Assembly (NCBI GenBank): GCA_029817715.1
Contig: JARUPY010000271.1
Location: forward strand, 1,178,001-1,242,000
Length of the DNA: 64,000 bases
Direction of reading: 5' to 3'
DNA from: Melastoma dodecandrum
Lineage: Eukaryota > Streptophyta > Magnoliopsida > Myrtales > Melastomataceae
The notes under the pieces are model-generated. The model saw only the letters and a list, made by a program, of their open reading frames with translations. It ran no database searches and had not been told where the DNA came from. The translations under genes and the position numbers were made by a program. The number at the start of each line of letters is the position of its first letter. Position 1 is the stretch's first letter. Shown here piece by piece: positions 24,444 to 36,047 of this stretch.

Positions 24444-27400
24444 TCATTTTTTCTTCTTCAATGTCTTGCCATTTTCCGACGACAACACGACAAGCTTGGA
24501 CTTCATCTTGACAGACTTCACCAGAGAAGATAATTCAGTCTTCCCTGGAGTAGAAGCCAACTGATGAGAACTCCTTCGGCCTTCGTCTTCATTGATGTCG
24601 CTCTTGTCCCGTGCTAAATCGGTGCTCCCTGTTGGTTTCGTCAATGTGTCCTTTGTTAGCTTGCACCAATCAGCCTTCAGCTGTTTATCTGCCAGCTGCC
24701 GAGCATACGTCGCACTCCTGCAACATCACGTTAGGTAATGTTAAACTACTCCATTAATACGGGCAAACTTGAAGTTACTAGGCAAAGGGGAATAATGCTT
24801 GAAGTCGGGATGGGTAGGATCCAAAGCGTAGAGTGGATGAGTAAAAAGAGCAGAAAACCTAGGATCATCATACTCCCCGGATGGTATTTTGCTATCTTCA
24901 CTTCCCTTCTTTCTCTTGGCACGTTCACTCTTGATTTTATAACCCTTAGGACCAGCATATGCCCCAGCATCATCCGCTAGCAACAGCTCCAATTCAGCAT
25001 GGCTGGCTGCTCCTGTATCCGCATCTTCCATTTCCTTACCCAGTTTCCTAGTTTTTCCTTGTCCCTTTTCGTTCTTACTTCTTTTAACTGGATGCTCTTC
25101 GAGGAAAAAGTCGTCTGGCTCTTCAGTTATTTCTCGATCAGCATCACAGCTATCTTCGTTGGAAGAGGTCTTGGATTTGTTCTTCCTAGCCTTCTTCTTC
25201 TCAAGCCTTTTCCTCAGATACGCCTCCCAAACAGTTTCGGATTTCTTATCTTTCTTTTCCATGAGGCGTTTGCTTAAATCTTCCAAACCAGTGTTGAATG
25301 TTATTTCCATATCGTGGTTGCCGGCATCCTCATCACCATCAGAGCCATTGACTTCTTGGAGCAAGGCTCGGTACTTCTCAATTTTTTTCCCCTTCTTATA
25401 TGAATGATCCTTAGAAACGTCCCCATCCTCGTCCTCCTCGCTTTCAGATTCACTGTCATCAGAAGCAAGCTAGAAAGTCCTTCACTTCCAGATCAGCCAG
25501 CTGTTCATGTAAGGCAAGGTAGGAAGATCCTCCCGATGAGAGTAGGCATAAATAGGAAGAGAAGAGTAAGATGACACAAGAAAACAGCCACCATCCTCCT
25601 ACTTCTATTTACTTGGATGCAGTAGACCTACATTCATTGAGTACGTTTCAGCTTACCTGATCAGCAGCAAACTTCCTCTTCAACGTCTTCACACGATCTG
25701 GTTCATCCTCATCCCATGTAAGATCAATTTTACTTTGCTGCAGAGCTCGTGCTTCAAAATTTTTGCCATCATAGTTTTCAGGTACCTGAGAATGATCTTA
25801 TGTTACAAAACAACTCATAAATTATAGACCCCATGTCATGATCCTAAAAGGAGGAGCTGAAAATGAGAAATGCAAGGTAGTCCGAATATCACCGCAGGTT
25901 TCGGGGAAATGCAGAAGCCCCACCATAAACAAATAATAACCAGAAACTTCCAACTCATATAATTAAAGAGAAGCGTTAATTAAACAACCAGACAGGTGCA
26001 AGCAACTTCTAGTCATAATGGGCAACAGCAGCAATGCAAACACACCTCTGTAGCCTTGTCATGAGGAGGATGCTTGAATTCCATAGAGTCCGGAATAAAT
26101 CTCAAGTCCATCACATTTGGTGATCGTCCAAATTCACCACCATCACGTGCCTTGTACAAGTGATCGGCCGTCCCACTGCTATCACAATCTACAACAGCAA
26201 AGTAATACCTGAATATGGAAAACATAATGTACATAAAACACTGTGGAAAGGGGCAACAAACCACCGATGCCAACTATTAGAGCAAATAAGCTATCCACCT
26301 GAACACAGTTGAAGTACAGTGTTCCTAAAATTGCATACTGTAACACTAACATCGAGTGAACAATCAATAAATTAAGGCCACCACAACATTAGTCAACATC
26401 CTTTCATAAGCAATGGCTGTATAAACTTCCTGCCTTCAATTACACCCTCACTCTTGATAATCATCAACAAAGCATTGCAACCGCATGAACTTTTTCTTAG
26501 AAAACAGAAATGGGCTCAATTAGAGGTTTGAAAAATAAAACAAAGAGTCATCGCCTCATCCTGCTTCTTTCGTAGGCAAGCAATTTCTCATTATCAATAT
26601 CACCTTCCTTGCTGTCATCGTCGTCATCGTCATCACTACTATCATTTTCAAATAACCCAACAGGTCCGTGGATTTCCTCCTCATTCATCCTTTGAAGTCC
26701 GAATTCAGAAGGGTAGATAGTCACAGATAAGATCCGTCCATTTTTGGGAAGAAAGGAGATCAAAAGGACATATAAGTCAACTGCCTACATTATGTGAAGT
26801 GGACAGAGTTAACAACAGATCAAGCACTTCACTAAGCAAGTATAGGTCACATCACGGCAAACCAAATTCCATATGCTTGTAAAGGAATCCACATGATATA
26901 TGAAAACATCTTTCCGACAATATTTTTCAAGCATGGTGATGTATCATAAACAATTGGACACCAAGAAACGAATGATGAGAAGAGCATTAGACATACCTTG
27001 ACATGCCTCCAATCGAGATTTACAACAGCTAGTCGACTGGTTTCTTGATCTATGATCGGCACATTCTCTTCCTGCTCAAAATAGGAACATGGTATGTTCT
27101 TAGAATAAGATATACAATAAACTTCAACTGTTACAAAGAAAGCCTAACTGTTAAAAAAATTGTCACGGTTTCCCCCAGGACGAAGAAGAACGCCCAAATA
27201 ATCAACTCCAGAAACATCCAAATGAATCGATTACTTCTGGCAAACTCTTTTATCTTCAGTTTCAAAACAATGCTTCCTAAAGCCATTTCCACTACTGCCT
27301 ATGATCATCCATTCAATTATATTATATTCCGTGTACCATTTATCATGATAACACGGCACTTTGTTCCTGCTATTCATTTTAAATTCTTGGAAAAGATAAG

Positions 27401-27918
27401 CATGAAATTTACCAGTTCTTCGCCTTCTTCATCTTCCTCGCTCTCGTCCTCTGTATCCGTAGTCGTGGCAGATTCTTCCTTGAGATCATCCCTCTCCATG
27501 TCGTCCTCATCGCCCTCGTCCTCGTCCTCGTCCTCGTCATCATCAGTCGACTCACCGACCCTCGCAACATCATCAACGCCTCCCTCCTCGCTCTCAGACT
27601 CCTCTTCCACCCACTGCTCCTCCTCCTCCTCCCGTTCGCCTATCCTGTAATAATGCTCCAACGAGCTCCGCTCAGCTTCGCCACCGCCCTTCTTCTTCTT
27701 AGGCCTCCCTCGCTTATCCGTGGGAGCGGAAGACGAGGAGAAGGAGGCGTCCGTGAACATGCGCTGGAAGCGACCGTCGATCTCAACCTTGGCTTTCTGC
27801 TTGGGAACATTCTGGAACTTGGGGTCGAAGTTCGCGGACAAGAATCTCTCGTCGGTAACTCCCCCGCTCCCTTCGCCATCGCCGGGGGTCCCCTTCTACC
27901 CCTCCTCTTCGATCCCAT
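24444..27918 (-). CDS. ESF1: Pre-rRNA-processing protein ESF1 homologue (possibly disrupted)
   Basis: Nucleolar 18S rRNA processing factor of the ESF1 family. Exons: 27918-27413, 27071-26997, 26784-26555, 26208-26046, 25785-25657, 25469 or 25500-24799, and 24717-24444, giving about 680 residues if the frame breaks are ignored. Visible: MGSKRRG start, DPKFQ..KVEIDGRFQRMFTD, long Asp/Glu runs, an RNA-recognition-like core (VVNLDWRHVKAVDLYVLL, YYFAVVDCDSSGTADHLY, DLRFIPDSMEFKHPP), and a NUC153 C-terminal motif (DDPRFSALFTHPLYALDP). Two frame problems exist. The conserved frame after the ATG is reached only past a one-base change in a C run near 27884. A GCTT duplication near 25465 breaks the frame unless a downstream acceptor at 25470 is used, which drops nine conserved residues. 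Two introns need GC donors. It may be a living gene with sequencing errors or one beginning to decay. Confidence 0.82.
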
Positions 27919-28003
27919 CAAGCGGGGGGGCGGGAAGCCGCTTCGGGCGGTTATTAGGGCTTTTGAATTAAGAGCCAAGCAGGGTTTTCTCTTGTCAGTT
28001 GCG

Positions 28004-29079
28004 TATTGCCACGTGGCAGGCAGGGCGGCGTCCCTATTACCCAAATTATTATTTAAAAAAAAAACAGTTGAAAAAATAAATACGAAGAAAATGGATCGGA
28101 CCAAGGCCGCGACCGCTTATTGGGAATCCCATCGTATTTAACTCCCACGCCTCGGAACTATCGGAAGTGGTAAGAAAAAGGCTTATCATGCAAAGAATAT
28201 ATTCTCAAACAATCGGGAGGGGGAGGAAGTTTCTTGTTCGAGAAGGAACATGAGGAACTAGCCAAAAGACAGCCAGGGAAATTATGTCATTGAATCAGAA
28301 AAAGTCTAGTTGTAGGGCCATCGGGTCTATTTTATATTTCTTTCATCGCCCGTGTACCAAAAGACGAGAGAGACTCTACTTTGACACGAAATATATGATC
28401 ACGTACGAATACTCGGAAATCTTACAACTACCATCAGATATTCTCTAACCCGGTTTTTTTGTTAAAAAAACAAATTAGTTGTAAAATCCAGTTCTCCACT
28501 CAATTAGTTAAAAAGGATTAGATTTCATTTTTGAGTATTAGAATCAAGTAATGAAGGAAAATCTGAAAAGAAGAATGATTCTTACAAAACACACACACGG
28601 TGACAGACAGACAGCATTCACAGACGGAAAGGAGAGAGGAGAAAGAGAGCGCAACAACAACGCGACGAAGGAGAGAGAGAGAGAGAAAGAAAGAAAGAAA
28701 GAAAGAAAGAAAGGAGGAGGTTGTCGTGGTGGTGGTCGCCGTCTTCTTCTTCTTCCTCGGCTCGTGCTCTCACTCGCTTCCTCTGCTTCCTTCGATGCCC
28801 ACCAAAATCACATTCGCCCTTCCCATCCCCAACTAAGCTTTTTGTTCTTCCAGGGCGATCGGGTCATCAAGTTCCCTCCTTTTTCCTTATTGTTTATTAT
28901 TTTGATTATCTTCCCCGCTTGTTTTTGTCATCAGTCGTCGTCGATCACCTCAATCGGCGATACCCTGTTCGGGAATTCGATCGAGGTCTTGCCCTAGAAT
29001 AGTGCAGAGGCATAAAGCTCCGTGCTTTCCCTTGGTTTTTATTTGCTGGGTTATTTCTTTTCTTTTAGCCCTCGCGTTA
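28004..29079. other. Shared upstream region of ESF1 and LARP1 (divergent genes)
   Basis: The two genes are transcribed away from each other. The right half contains a purine-rich microsatellite (GA then GAAA repeats, about 28671-28713) and a pyrimidine-rich stretch, probably the LARP1 leader. A possible leader intron ends near 28851 (TTCTTCCAG). No separate gene recognised. Confidence 0.45.
28671..28713 (+). repeat. (GA)n/(GAAA)n microsatellite
   Basis: Uninterrupted GAGAGA followed by several GAAA units, about 370 bases before the LARP1 start. GA tracts are common in plant leaders and core promoters. Confidence 0.85.
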
Positions 29080-32017
29080 ATGGCCGCGGACGATAATAAT
29101 ATTAACGCTGCCGCGGCCCCCGACAACAGCAACGGCCGCTCTCCTAAAGTGCGCCGTCCCACGTGGAATCAAATCTTGCGCCAGGGAGAGTCAGTCCACC
29201 TGCAGCAGCAGCAGCCGATCCCTCCAGTGGTGGGTTCTCCTCGATCAGACTCGGTAGACGTGATGGAGTCGAACGGGTCGGCTTCGCCTTCTAGGGTGTC
29301 TGCTGGGGAGGACGGGGGTGTGGAGAATGGAGGAGGAGGAGCGGGTGGGCGGGGAGGGTTCAATGGCGATGCAGGGAAGCGGCTTGCTTGGAAGAAGCCG
29401 GTGGCTGATGGGATAGTGGAGGGGGCTGATGCAGTAGTGATGGGAGCTGAGTCGTGGCCTGCTCTCTCTGGGTCGAGCCGGATGGGGAAGGCCCCGAGTA
29501 CGGGAACCTTGAAGGGTTCGGTTGATGGATCATCATCAGGACAGGTTGATTGTTATTAGCTTTATTGCGTTTGATGTTTGTATGAATTTGAAATTTGATT
29601 GGTCTGGCTGCCTGATCATATTTGATTGTGTTGCTGGATATTTTCCTAATGTGTTGTTGATAAGGACTTGCAGATTGTGGAAACTTGTTGGAATTGCAGT
29701 TTTTTGTGAGATCAGGTTTGCTAGTGGAGTCTTGGAGTGATCAAAGGTGGAAGAAGGATTGCTTCTCTAAACATTCAGACCATGAACAGATCGGATTTTA
29801 TCTATGTTGTCTGGATAACTCTTCTAGAAGTGGTTTGTTGTCTTGGCTTCTTTTTCTGGATAGGGATGAGTTAAGAGTGGGCTCGCGTTTTCATTTTTGT
29901 CTGATATGTCGAAGATGAGCATTCAGAACTAGTTCTCTGCACAAACTCTTGCCTATTTTGTCCCTGTTATTTGAGCTTACTAATCTTCTTCATTTAAGGA
30001 GTTTGTGTTGTTTTCATTTTCTTGGCAAAGGGTTTGGGTCCTCCATCTATCGCTCAAAAGCAAGCCAACGATATTGTTGTGGAAAATTCCAGTAGTGGCT
30101 TGTCTTCCCCATCTATTCCGAGGTCGACCAAGCGGACCGGTGCGGGCTCATCATCTAATGGAGCTCCGGCAATGGAACGACCAGCATCACCGCGGTTTTC
30201 TATTGACTCAAGAGCCAGCAATCCTTCTCCTAGGGATAGCAATGTGAGGAATGGTGCTTTTTCCAATTCCCATGGTGGAAGTGAGCACTTCCAACAGCAC
30301 CGTAACCCTGTTAGAAATCGGACTGGGGGAACACATGCCCATGCGGATGGTCACAACCGCCCAAATTTTGGGATGAGGAGAGATCGGGACCGGGGGAATC
30401 AGGAGTGGAATCATAGAAATGTGAATAATAATAGTAGAGATAGTTATGCGCCTCAACAACGAGGCCTTCAGAGGTTTGGAAGGATGATGGCACCTCCCCC
30501 TCCCCCTCCTCTGGCTCCTGCTTCATATTTTACGCCACTACCTATTAGGGCCTTTGGTGGCCCTTATGGTTTTCCTCCTGGTAAGATGGAGTATGTCTAA
30601 ATCAGAATACATTTCATGTTTTAATGATATGAAATGAAATTGTTCTGTGTTAACATCGCTATTCTTTTTTCTCTCAGATTTACGTTCTCAATATTATATG
30701 TATCATGCCCCATCCCCGCCATTTTTCCCTCATGTGAACCCCCAGCTGATGTATCAGCCATATCAGGATAGCACAGTGCATGCAAGGATAGCGAATCAGA
30801 TAGACTATTACTTCAGGTACTTTCTGCATGTGACCTGCTCCTGCGTTGTTTCCCCTATACCTGCCATCTTAATGTATTTTGGCGAGTACAACTGTGTTGA
30901 TTTTTGTAAATTTTTGGATCATATCAGTAATGAGAACCTTGTCAAGGATACCTTCTTGCGGCAGAACATGGATGAACAGGGATGGGTTCCAATTTCTGTG
31001 ATTGCTAGATTTAACAAAGTAAGTGTTTAATCTGAATTAGTAGTTATCTGTTTGTTAAATCGTTTATTGGTTGCTTGTTTGTGCATTTTCTTGCCACGTA
31101 AATGTAGTTTGTTTGATCGAACGATATGAATCCTAGTTGAAGTTAACGAACTATATAAATTCTAATGGAAGTTGAAGCACTGGTAGTTAAGTTAGGAGCA
31201 TAAACTGTTTCATTCGAGAAGTGATTCCTAATTGAAAAGGCCGGAAAACAATAAAAGGAAAGGTAATAGATTCTTTCATGAATAAATCATTCCACGGGTC
31301 TTTCCTCAAAAGTGATGATCTTGCTTAGAGAATCTGTCTGAAGCATTCCACTCAGAATTTCACCCAAAATTGCTAGAATCAGGATGCGTTGAAACAGCTA
31401 TACAAGTTGGTGAAGACATTATGCTTGATCATTTGGAATATCGTTACTGTTGCGAAGCTGAGGATTGCAGTGTGTCCTGGTTAAGCACTCAAATTTATTG
31501 GATCTTCATTTTGTTGCCAGATTTTAGAAATGACAGGCAACGTTCAGACTATAATGGATGCATTGTACCACTGTGCTTTCGTGGAAGTGCTGGTACTTTC
31601 TTGGACCTCTGTTATTCTAGAGCCTTTGTCCTACAATCACCTCCCATCGTTAAAGTCGTCACTTTTTGCGGTTCAATTCTGATATCTTTGTGGCCATCAT
31701 TGTAGGGTGACAAAATCAGGAGGCGCTATGATTGGAGAAGATGGATTATGCCGGCTGTCAATCCTTTTCCAGACTCTATTACCCCTCAGTCATACGAGAT
31801 TCCTAATCACGATATGGGAGCAGCTGGCATCCAGTCTATCACGATTGGCGGAGGCGAATCTCACAACGGTGCCTCGCCAAGTCAAGTAAATATGCAAATG
31901 GACACAGATGCTCCGAGGAGGATGCCATCCGGGTATTCAAGCATGCCAGGGGAAACTGGGAGATCTGCCATGGCAGATGAAAATCCTGATATGGTTGCCC
32001 GAGGAACTGCCCACTGA
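29080..32017 (+). CDS. LARP1C: La-related protein 1 (LARP1B/C type)
   Basis: RNA-binding protein of the LARP1 family; plant LARP1B/C promote leaf senescence and bind RNA through the La motif (family knowledge). Exons 29080-29544, 30031-30580, 30678-30816, 30928-31018, 31521-31592 and 31706-32017 join in phase to 542 residues. The low-complexity N-terminal half contains RRPTWNQILRQGES, typical of plant LARP1, and Gly-, Pro- and Asn-rich stretches. The La motif is at about residues 370-450: QIDYYFSNENLVKDTFLRQN, MDEQGWVPISVIARFNK, ILEMTGNVQTIMDAL, then GDKIRRRYDWRRWI. The DM15 repeat of larger LARP1 proteins is absent, as expected for LARP1B/C. The exon-2 acceptor (GCAAAG) is slightly atypical. 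A long 3' UTR probably runs to about 32700. Confidence 0.93.
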
Positions 32018-33077
32018 AGACCCTTTTGATTGACCGAAAATTTTGAAAGAGGTAAACAACAGGCTGCTTTTGTGAGTAATGCTGCAAACCCACTTCAAGG
32101 CAAATAGGAAAAAATAAAGGATGCATCCGACGTGAAGACACATACTCCAGGCTGATCAGTTACTAGACACCGAGAAACATATCATGAGATACTTGCGGGT
32201 GGTGGATTTTCTATGGGCGATCGTCATTGACCACTACTTTGATGAGCTGAACAAGGGGGAGTTTTCACTGCATCTGCCCCTTTTTAACTTCCCGGTTTTG
32301 TATTTTTTATTCCCTGGGGTGTTGTCCTTTGGTTTTCCACCCTTTCTGTGTGTCGAAGACGAGGGACGGATGTGATGGTCGAGGAGGGGGCAAAATTTTT
32401 GATGCATCAGATGGCAGCTGCATACACCAGGTTACAGCTCGTGTGCGACAAGCCAACATCTCTGAGTCGGCTACTTTGTTGGACCCTTTGCTCTATACGC
32501 TTTGGTTTTTACAACTGGTTTATCTCCTTTATGAGAACTTTTTTCCATCTTTCTTTATACTTGTTGAGTCGGAGGGCGGGCGCATCCCTGCCGGATTTAT
32601 CATCGGAACACCACTCCGGGACTGGAGATTTTTCTGGGGTTGTACTTTGTAGGCAACTTCAAGGACTTTCTGGTTTTGTGTTTGATGTGGATAGCATCAT
32701 GAAATAATGACTCTACTGAAGATACTTCGTTCGTGATTGATAGTTCGTTTCGAATTTAAACATTTGGTGCTCTTATGTTGTCTTTGGGAGTCAAAAGAAC
32801 CTTAATGCTAAAAGGCTTGTATGATATACGGAACAACTGAGATATCATGTAATAAGAATATTTTATTTACGAAAATTAGTATTATGAATTCCCGGAATAT
32901 TTTACCCCGCAATGCCACGTTTCCGGACTTATTGGACCACCGACCCGGCATCCTACACATATAAATACCGACGCAGGATGCCTAATCGCAACATCTCGAT
33001 CTCCTGCCCCGTCTGCTGTCCCTCTCGGTAACTCGCGTTTCCGCCGTCGGGACGGTTGGGGGATTCCACAGGGGAAC
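32018..33077. other. LARP1 3' UTR and spacer
   Basis: No separate gene recognised. The ORFs here are short and not conserved. The last 140 bases before the SKP1 relic resemble a leader (CATATAAATAC near 32958), suggesting the relic kept its promoter. Confidence 0.4.
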
Positions 33078-33617
33078 ATGTCGTCGTCGAAGAAGGTAGT
33101 CCTGAGAAGCTCAGACGGGGAGCTGTTCGAGGTGGAGGAAGCGGTGGCGCTGGAGTCGCAGACGATCAAGCACTCGGTGGAGGACCCAACGTGACGAGCA
33201 AGATCCTTTCTAAAAGCACGTCGAGGCTGGCGCGGCCAAGGCAGAGGAGAAGGTCGAGGAAGAGGAGCTCAAGAGCTGGAACGCAGAGTTCGTCAAGGTC
33301 GACCAGGCCACCCTGTTCGAACTTATCCTGGTACGTGCGGTTTTTTTATTTTTCCGAGGGAAAATTGAGTTAGGGTTTTTTTTTTTTTTTTGTGGAATAG
33401 CACTATGATTAGGGCATGGTTGAGTTTTCCTCTGTTCATGTTGTAGGCTGCTAACTACCTGAACATTACTGGATCTGACGTGCCAGACGGTGGCAGACAT
33501 GATCAAAGGGCAAGACTCCCGAGGAGATACGCAAGACATTCAACATCAAGAACGACTTCACTCCCGAGCAAGAGGAAGAAATTAGGCGGTAGAACCACTG
33601 GGCGAGGTTCCAATGAC
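33078..33617 (+). pseudogene. SKP1-like (SCF ubiquitin ligase subunit) pseudogene
   Basis: The ATG at 33078 opens an excellent SKP1 N-terminus ([33 protein letters not shown]), but about ten conserved residues are deleted after VED and a stop follows at once. Later parts survive in other frames: NVTSKIL, LKSWNAEFVKVDQATLFELIL to about 33330, a retained intron with GT donor at 33331 and acceptor near 33449, AANYLNI, QTVADMIKG, then TFNIKNDFTPEQEEEIRR. The last conserved Glu codon is TAG. The retained intron, at the usual plant SKP1 site, says it arose by DNA duplication, not retroposition. Confidence 0.9.
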
Positions 33618-33766
33618 TCCATCAAACATCTTTTATTAATACATATTTTTTAGGTGTCCATAGGGATGGATGCGTGTGGTTTTGGTTTAATATCATCTGG
33701 TGCGACTTCTTTTATTAGTTTTAGATATCTCGCTTTTTTCTGAATAAAAACATTAAAATAATATGT

Positions 33767-33771
33767 AAAAA
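33767..33771 (-). terminator. Pol III T-tract terminator of tRNA-Glu
   Basis: The + strand AAAAA is TTTTT on the transcribed strand, directly after CCC that follows the tRNA 3' end. This is the normal length for Pol III termination. Confidence 0.8.
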
Positions 33772-33774
33772 GGG

Positions 33775-33846
33775 TTCCATTGCCGGGAATTGAACCCGGG
33801 TCTCCTGGGTGAAAGCCAGATATCCTAACCGCTGGACGACAATGGA
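33775..33846 (-). tRNA. trnE-UUC: tRNA-Glu (anticodon UUC)
   Basis: On the minus strand the acceptor arms TCCATTG and CAATGGA pair perfectly over 7 bp, with discriminator A at 33775. The anticodon stem-loop CTGG-CTTTCAC-CCAG presents TTC. The T arm CCGGG-TTCAATT-CCCGG is perfect and supplies the internal B box. The gene is 72 bases without an intron or encoded CCA. A T5 Pol III terminator follows 4 bases downstream on the minus strand. Confidence 0.97.
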
Positions 33847-34278
33847 TTTTCCTGCATTGCATAGATTTGGGAAAATTTACAAACTCGAGTCTACAATGGG
33901 CTTTATTTCATCATAAGGCCAGGAATAAAACCCAAAGATTTTCTTGCCTAAGATGCAGAAAGTAGTAAAATTTAGAAGGCCCGTCAACAAAAAACACAAT
34001 AGCCCAACCAATCTAATTAACCATTTGTTCTTTCCATTGGACTGGGGATGATATGCACACAGCACGACTCAACCAGCTGATATTTCATAAAAGCAGCCAA
34101 CAGAAACACTAACTACATTGAGTTTCAACATTAACCAAAAGCTCCTCCCCAAGTTTTACCACCCCCCCCAACAACCCAATTATTGCCCACCGAGTAAGTA
34201 CAATAGATGGACCTTTCATCCGCGGGCTGCAGCATCTGTCCATCGAGAGCGATCCTCGTCCTGACTCCATCCCCTTGT

Positions 34279-36047
34279 TCATGATTCCATGTACTGTGAC
34301 GTCGGAGGCCTCGTCTTTGCCTTCTCCGGACCTGAGGAATCCAGTGAAATATTGGGTGGTTATAACAGAAAAGATTAACGGCTCAATGGCCGGGGGTGCT
34401 TACCGAGTCCTCTTAGCTCGATTTCTCTATATTCTTGAACTAGGGAACAACAGCAGCACATTACATGCGACAGGAAGTCGTCGAACCATCCGCCCTGATA
34501 TTATTATATTAATACTATGAATAACAACGGCACAAAAGACCGAGCAAGATGATGTATTAGATCAGGGCTACGAAATGGGAAGGGATGGATTTTTTTACCT
34601 CGATACTCAACGTTTTGCGAAGTTTCATTCTGATGCAGCACGTATAGCAACAGCATGAAAGTATCAAGGAATATGCCAACAGGTCATTGCACGCTTCTGC
34701 AGGAGCTGACAATAGTTGTGGAACCATCGGTAGCATCGCAATGATCATTACAATCGTACACGAAGATAATCACCAAGAAAGTTTCTTACACATCTGCCTT
34801 CCTGTAGCCACAGTAGCGATCCTCGAAAGTGTACTACAAGGACAGAACAATGTCTTCATACCTGCAAGCCAGCAGAGTTAATGAGCTACCGATTACCGAA
34901 AGAAATACGTGTAAACTGCTGCAAAAAGAATTACTGGTTATTATATCTCAGGCCAACATGAAACTCACACAGCAGAGGTTTCGAGCAACAATCCAGCAAA
35001 TCGGTGTGCCATTCATCAACTCCATAGGAACCTCTTCCCGAGATCAAATCGTGGTCTACTGATACCGAGGACATCTTTCTGTACAATAGAAGATATATCA
35101 TTCAATAAATCAACCCAACTGCAGGCCGACATTAACCACTGACCAACCTTGAAGTACGGTTGGCATCATTCTTCTTCCGCTCGCTTTCCCCGTAAGGGTG
35201 GTCCGTATTACTCCCTGACTCAGAATGCCTTTTCTCCATCTTCTTGGAACCTTTTACCGGCGAACTCTTCTCCGGGATCGTAGTTGCAGCAACAGTTTCG
35301 GTGACATCGAGCAAACGCTGGATCATTTCACACTGACCTATGTCTAGATTAGCTTGCGATCTCTGTAACTCGAGCTGCAGCTTCTCGTTTTCTCTTCTCA
35401 AAGCTTCATTAAAGCACAGATTAGGGTAGGAGCAAGACAGTGTCTTCTTCAGCACCAGGGCGCTGTCTTTCGATGGCTCGTGTGAGAATATCAAGGTCTG
35501 CACCTTTTGGTCCTCGTCGTCTAACGTGTATTCCCTTTGATCCCGCTCAATGACTTCAAGGCGTTCCTGGAATTCAATAAAAATCGATCGATGAGCACAA
35601 AACCGACAAACACCGGATAAAAGCGCGGCAGGTGCATACCCTGACTCGAGCATTATCCACGAGCGTGATCAGAGGGATGAGCTTCAGATACCGGTCGATC
35701 TCATTCTGGGCCTTCCTAAACTGATAAACGATGTTCCAACCCATCGCCAACAGGTACAGGTAACTCTTGTCCTGGCAGCTATTAATGAGCACGTAAGATC
35801 TCCTGAGGGCGTCCTCGAGCCGCTCCAGCGGTTCCCTCGTCTCTGGGTACTTCTTCAGATCGGAGATCCTGAGCTGCTCCAACAGACCCCCGATCAGCCT
35901 CAGGTGAAGGCCGAACTGACGGCAATTCTTCTTATGCATGCGTGCCGTATTCGCGGCCTGCACTATCAATCCGATCAACCTCACGGCGTCGAGGCCGGAT
36001 ATCTGCACCAGGTTCGCGGCATCCCCTAAATGATCCCACGCCGACAT
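34279..36047 (-). CDS. MCA1: MID1-complementing activity protein (mechanosensitive Ca2+ channel component)
   Basis: Plasma-membrane protein of the plant-specific MCA family, linked to stretch-induced Ca2+ entry and touch sensing in roots. Exons 36047-35640, 35566-35148, 35078-34969, 34861-34790, 34705-34599, 34494-34404 and 34331-34279 join in phase to 419 residues (Arabidopsis MCA1 is 421). The N-terminal ARPK-like domain is highly conserved (SGLDAVRLIGLIVQAANTA, MHKKNCRQF, YPETREPLERLEDALRRSYV, YLLAMGWNIVYQFRKAQNEIDRYL). Next comes a coiled-coil-prone segment (LRRENEKLQLELQRSQANLD). The C-terminal PLAC8 region is Cys-rich (EWHTDLLDCCSKP, CCCYTCCIRMKLRKTL, FDDFLSHVMCCCC). The end, SQYMES, matches the family. 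All joins use GT-AG. A 5' UTR intron upstream is possible but not resolved. Confidence 0.95.

Noticed and set aside
24781..24798. Extension of the ESF1 NUC153 exon to the stop (HYSPLPSNFKFARINGVV)
   Set aside because: These residues are unlike the family, and the next exon begins in phase only from 24799.
27045..27650. 201-residue plus-strand ORF rich in Ser
   Set aside because: It is antisense to the ESF1 acidic exon; Ser runs arise from complementing Asp/Glu codons.
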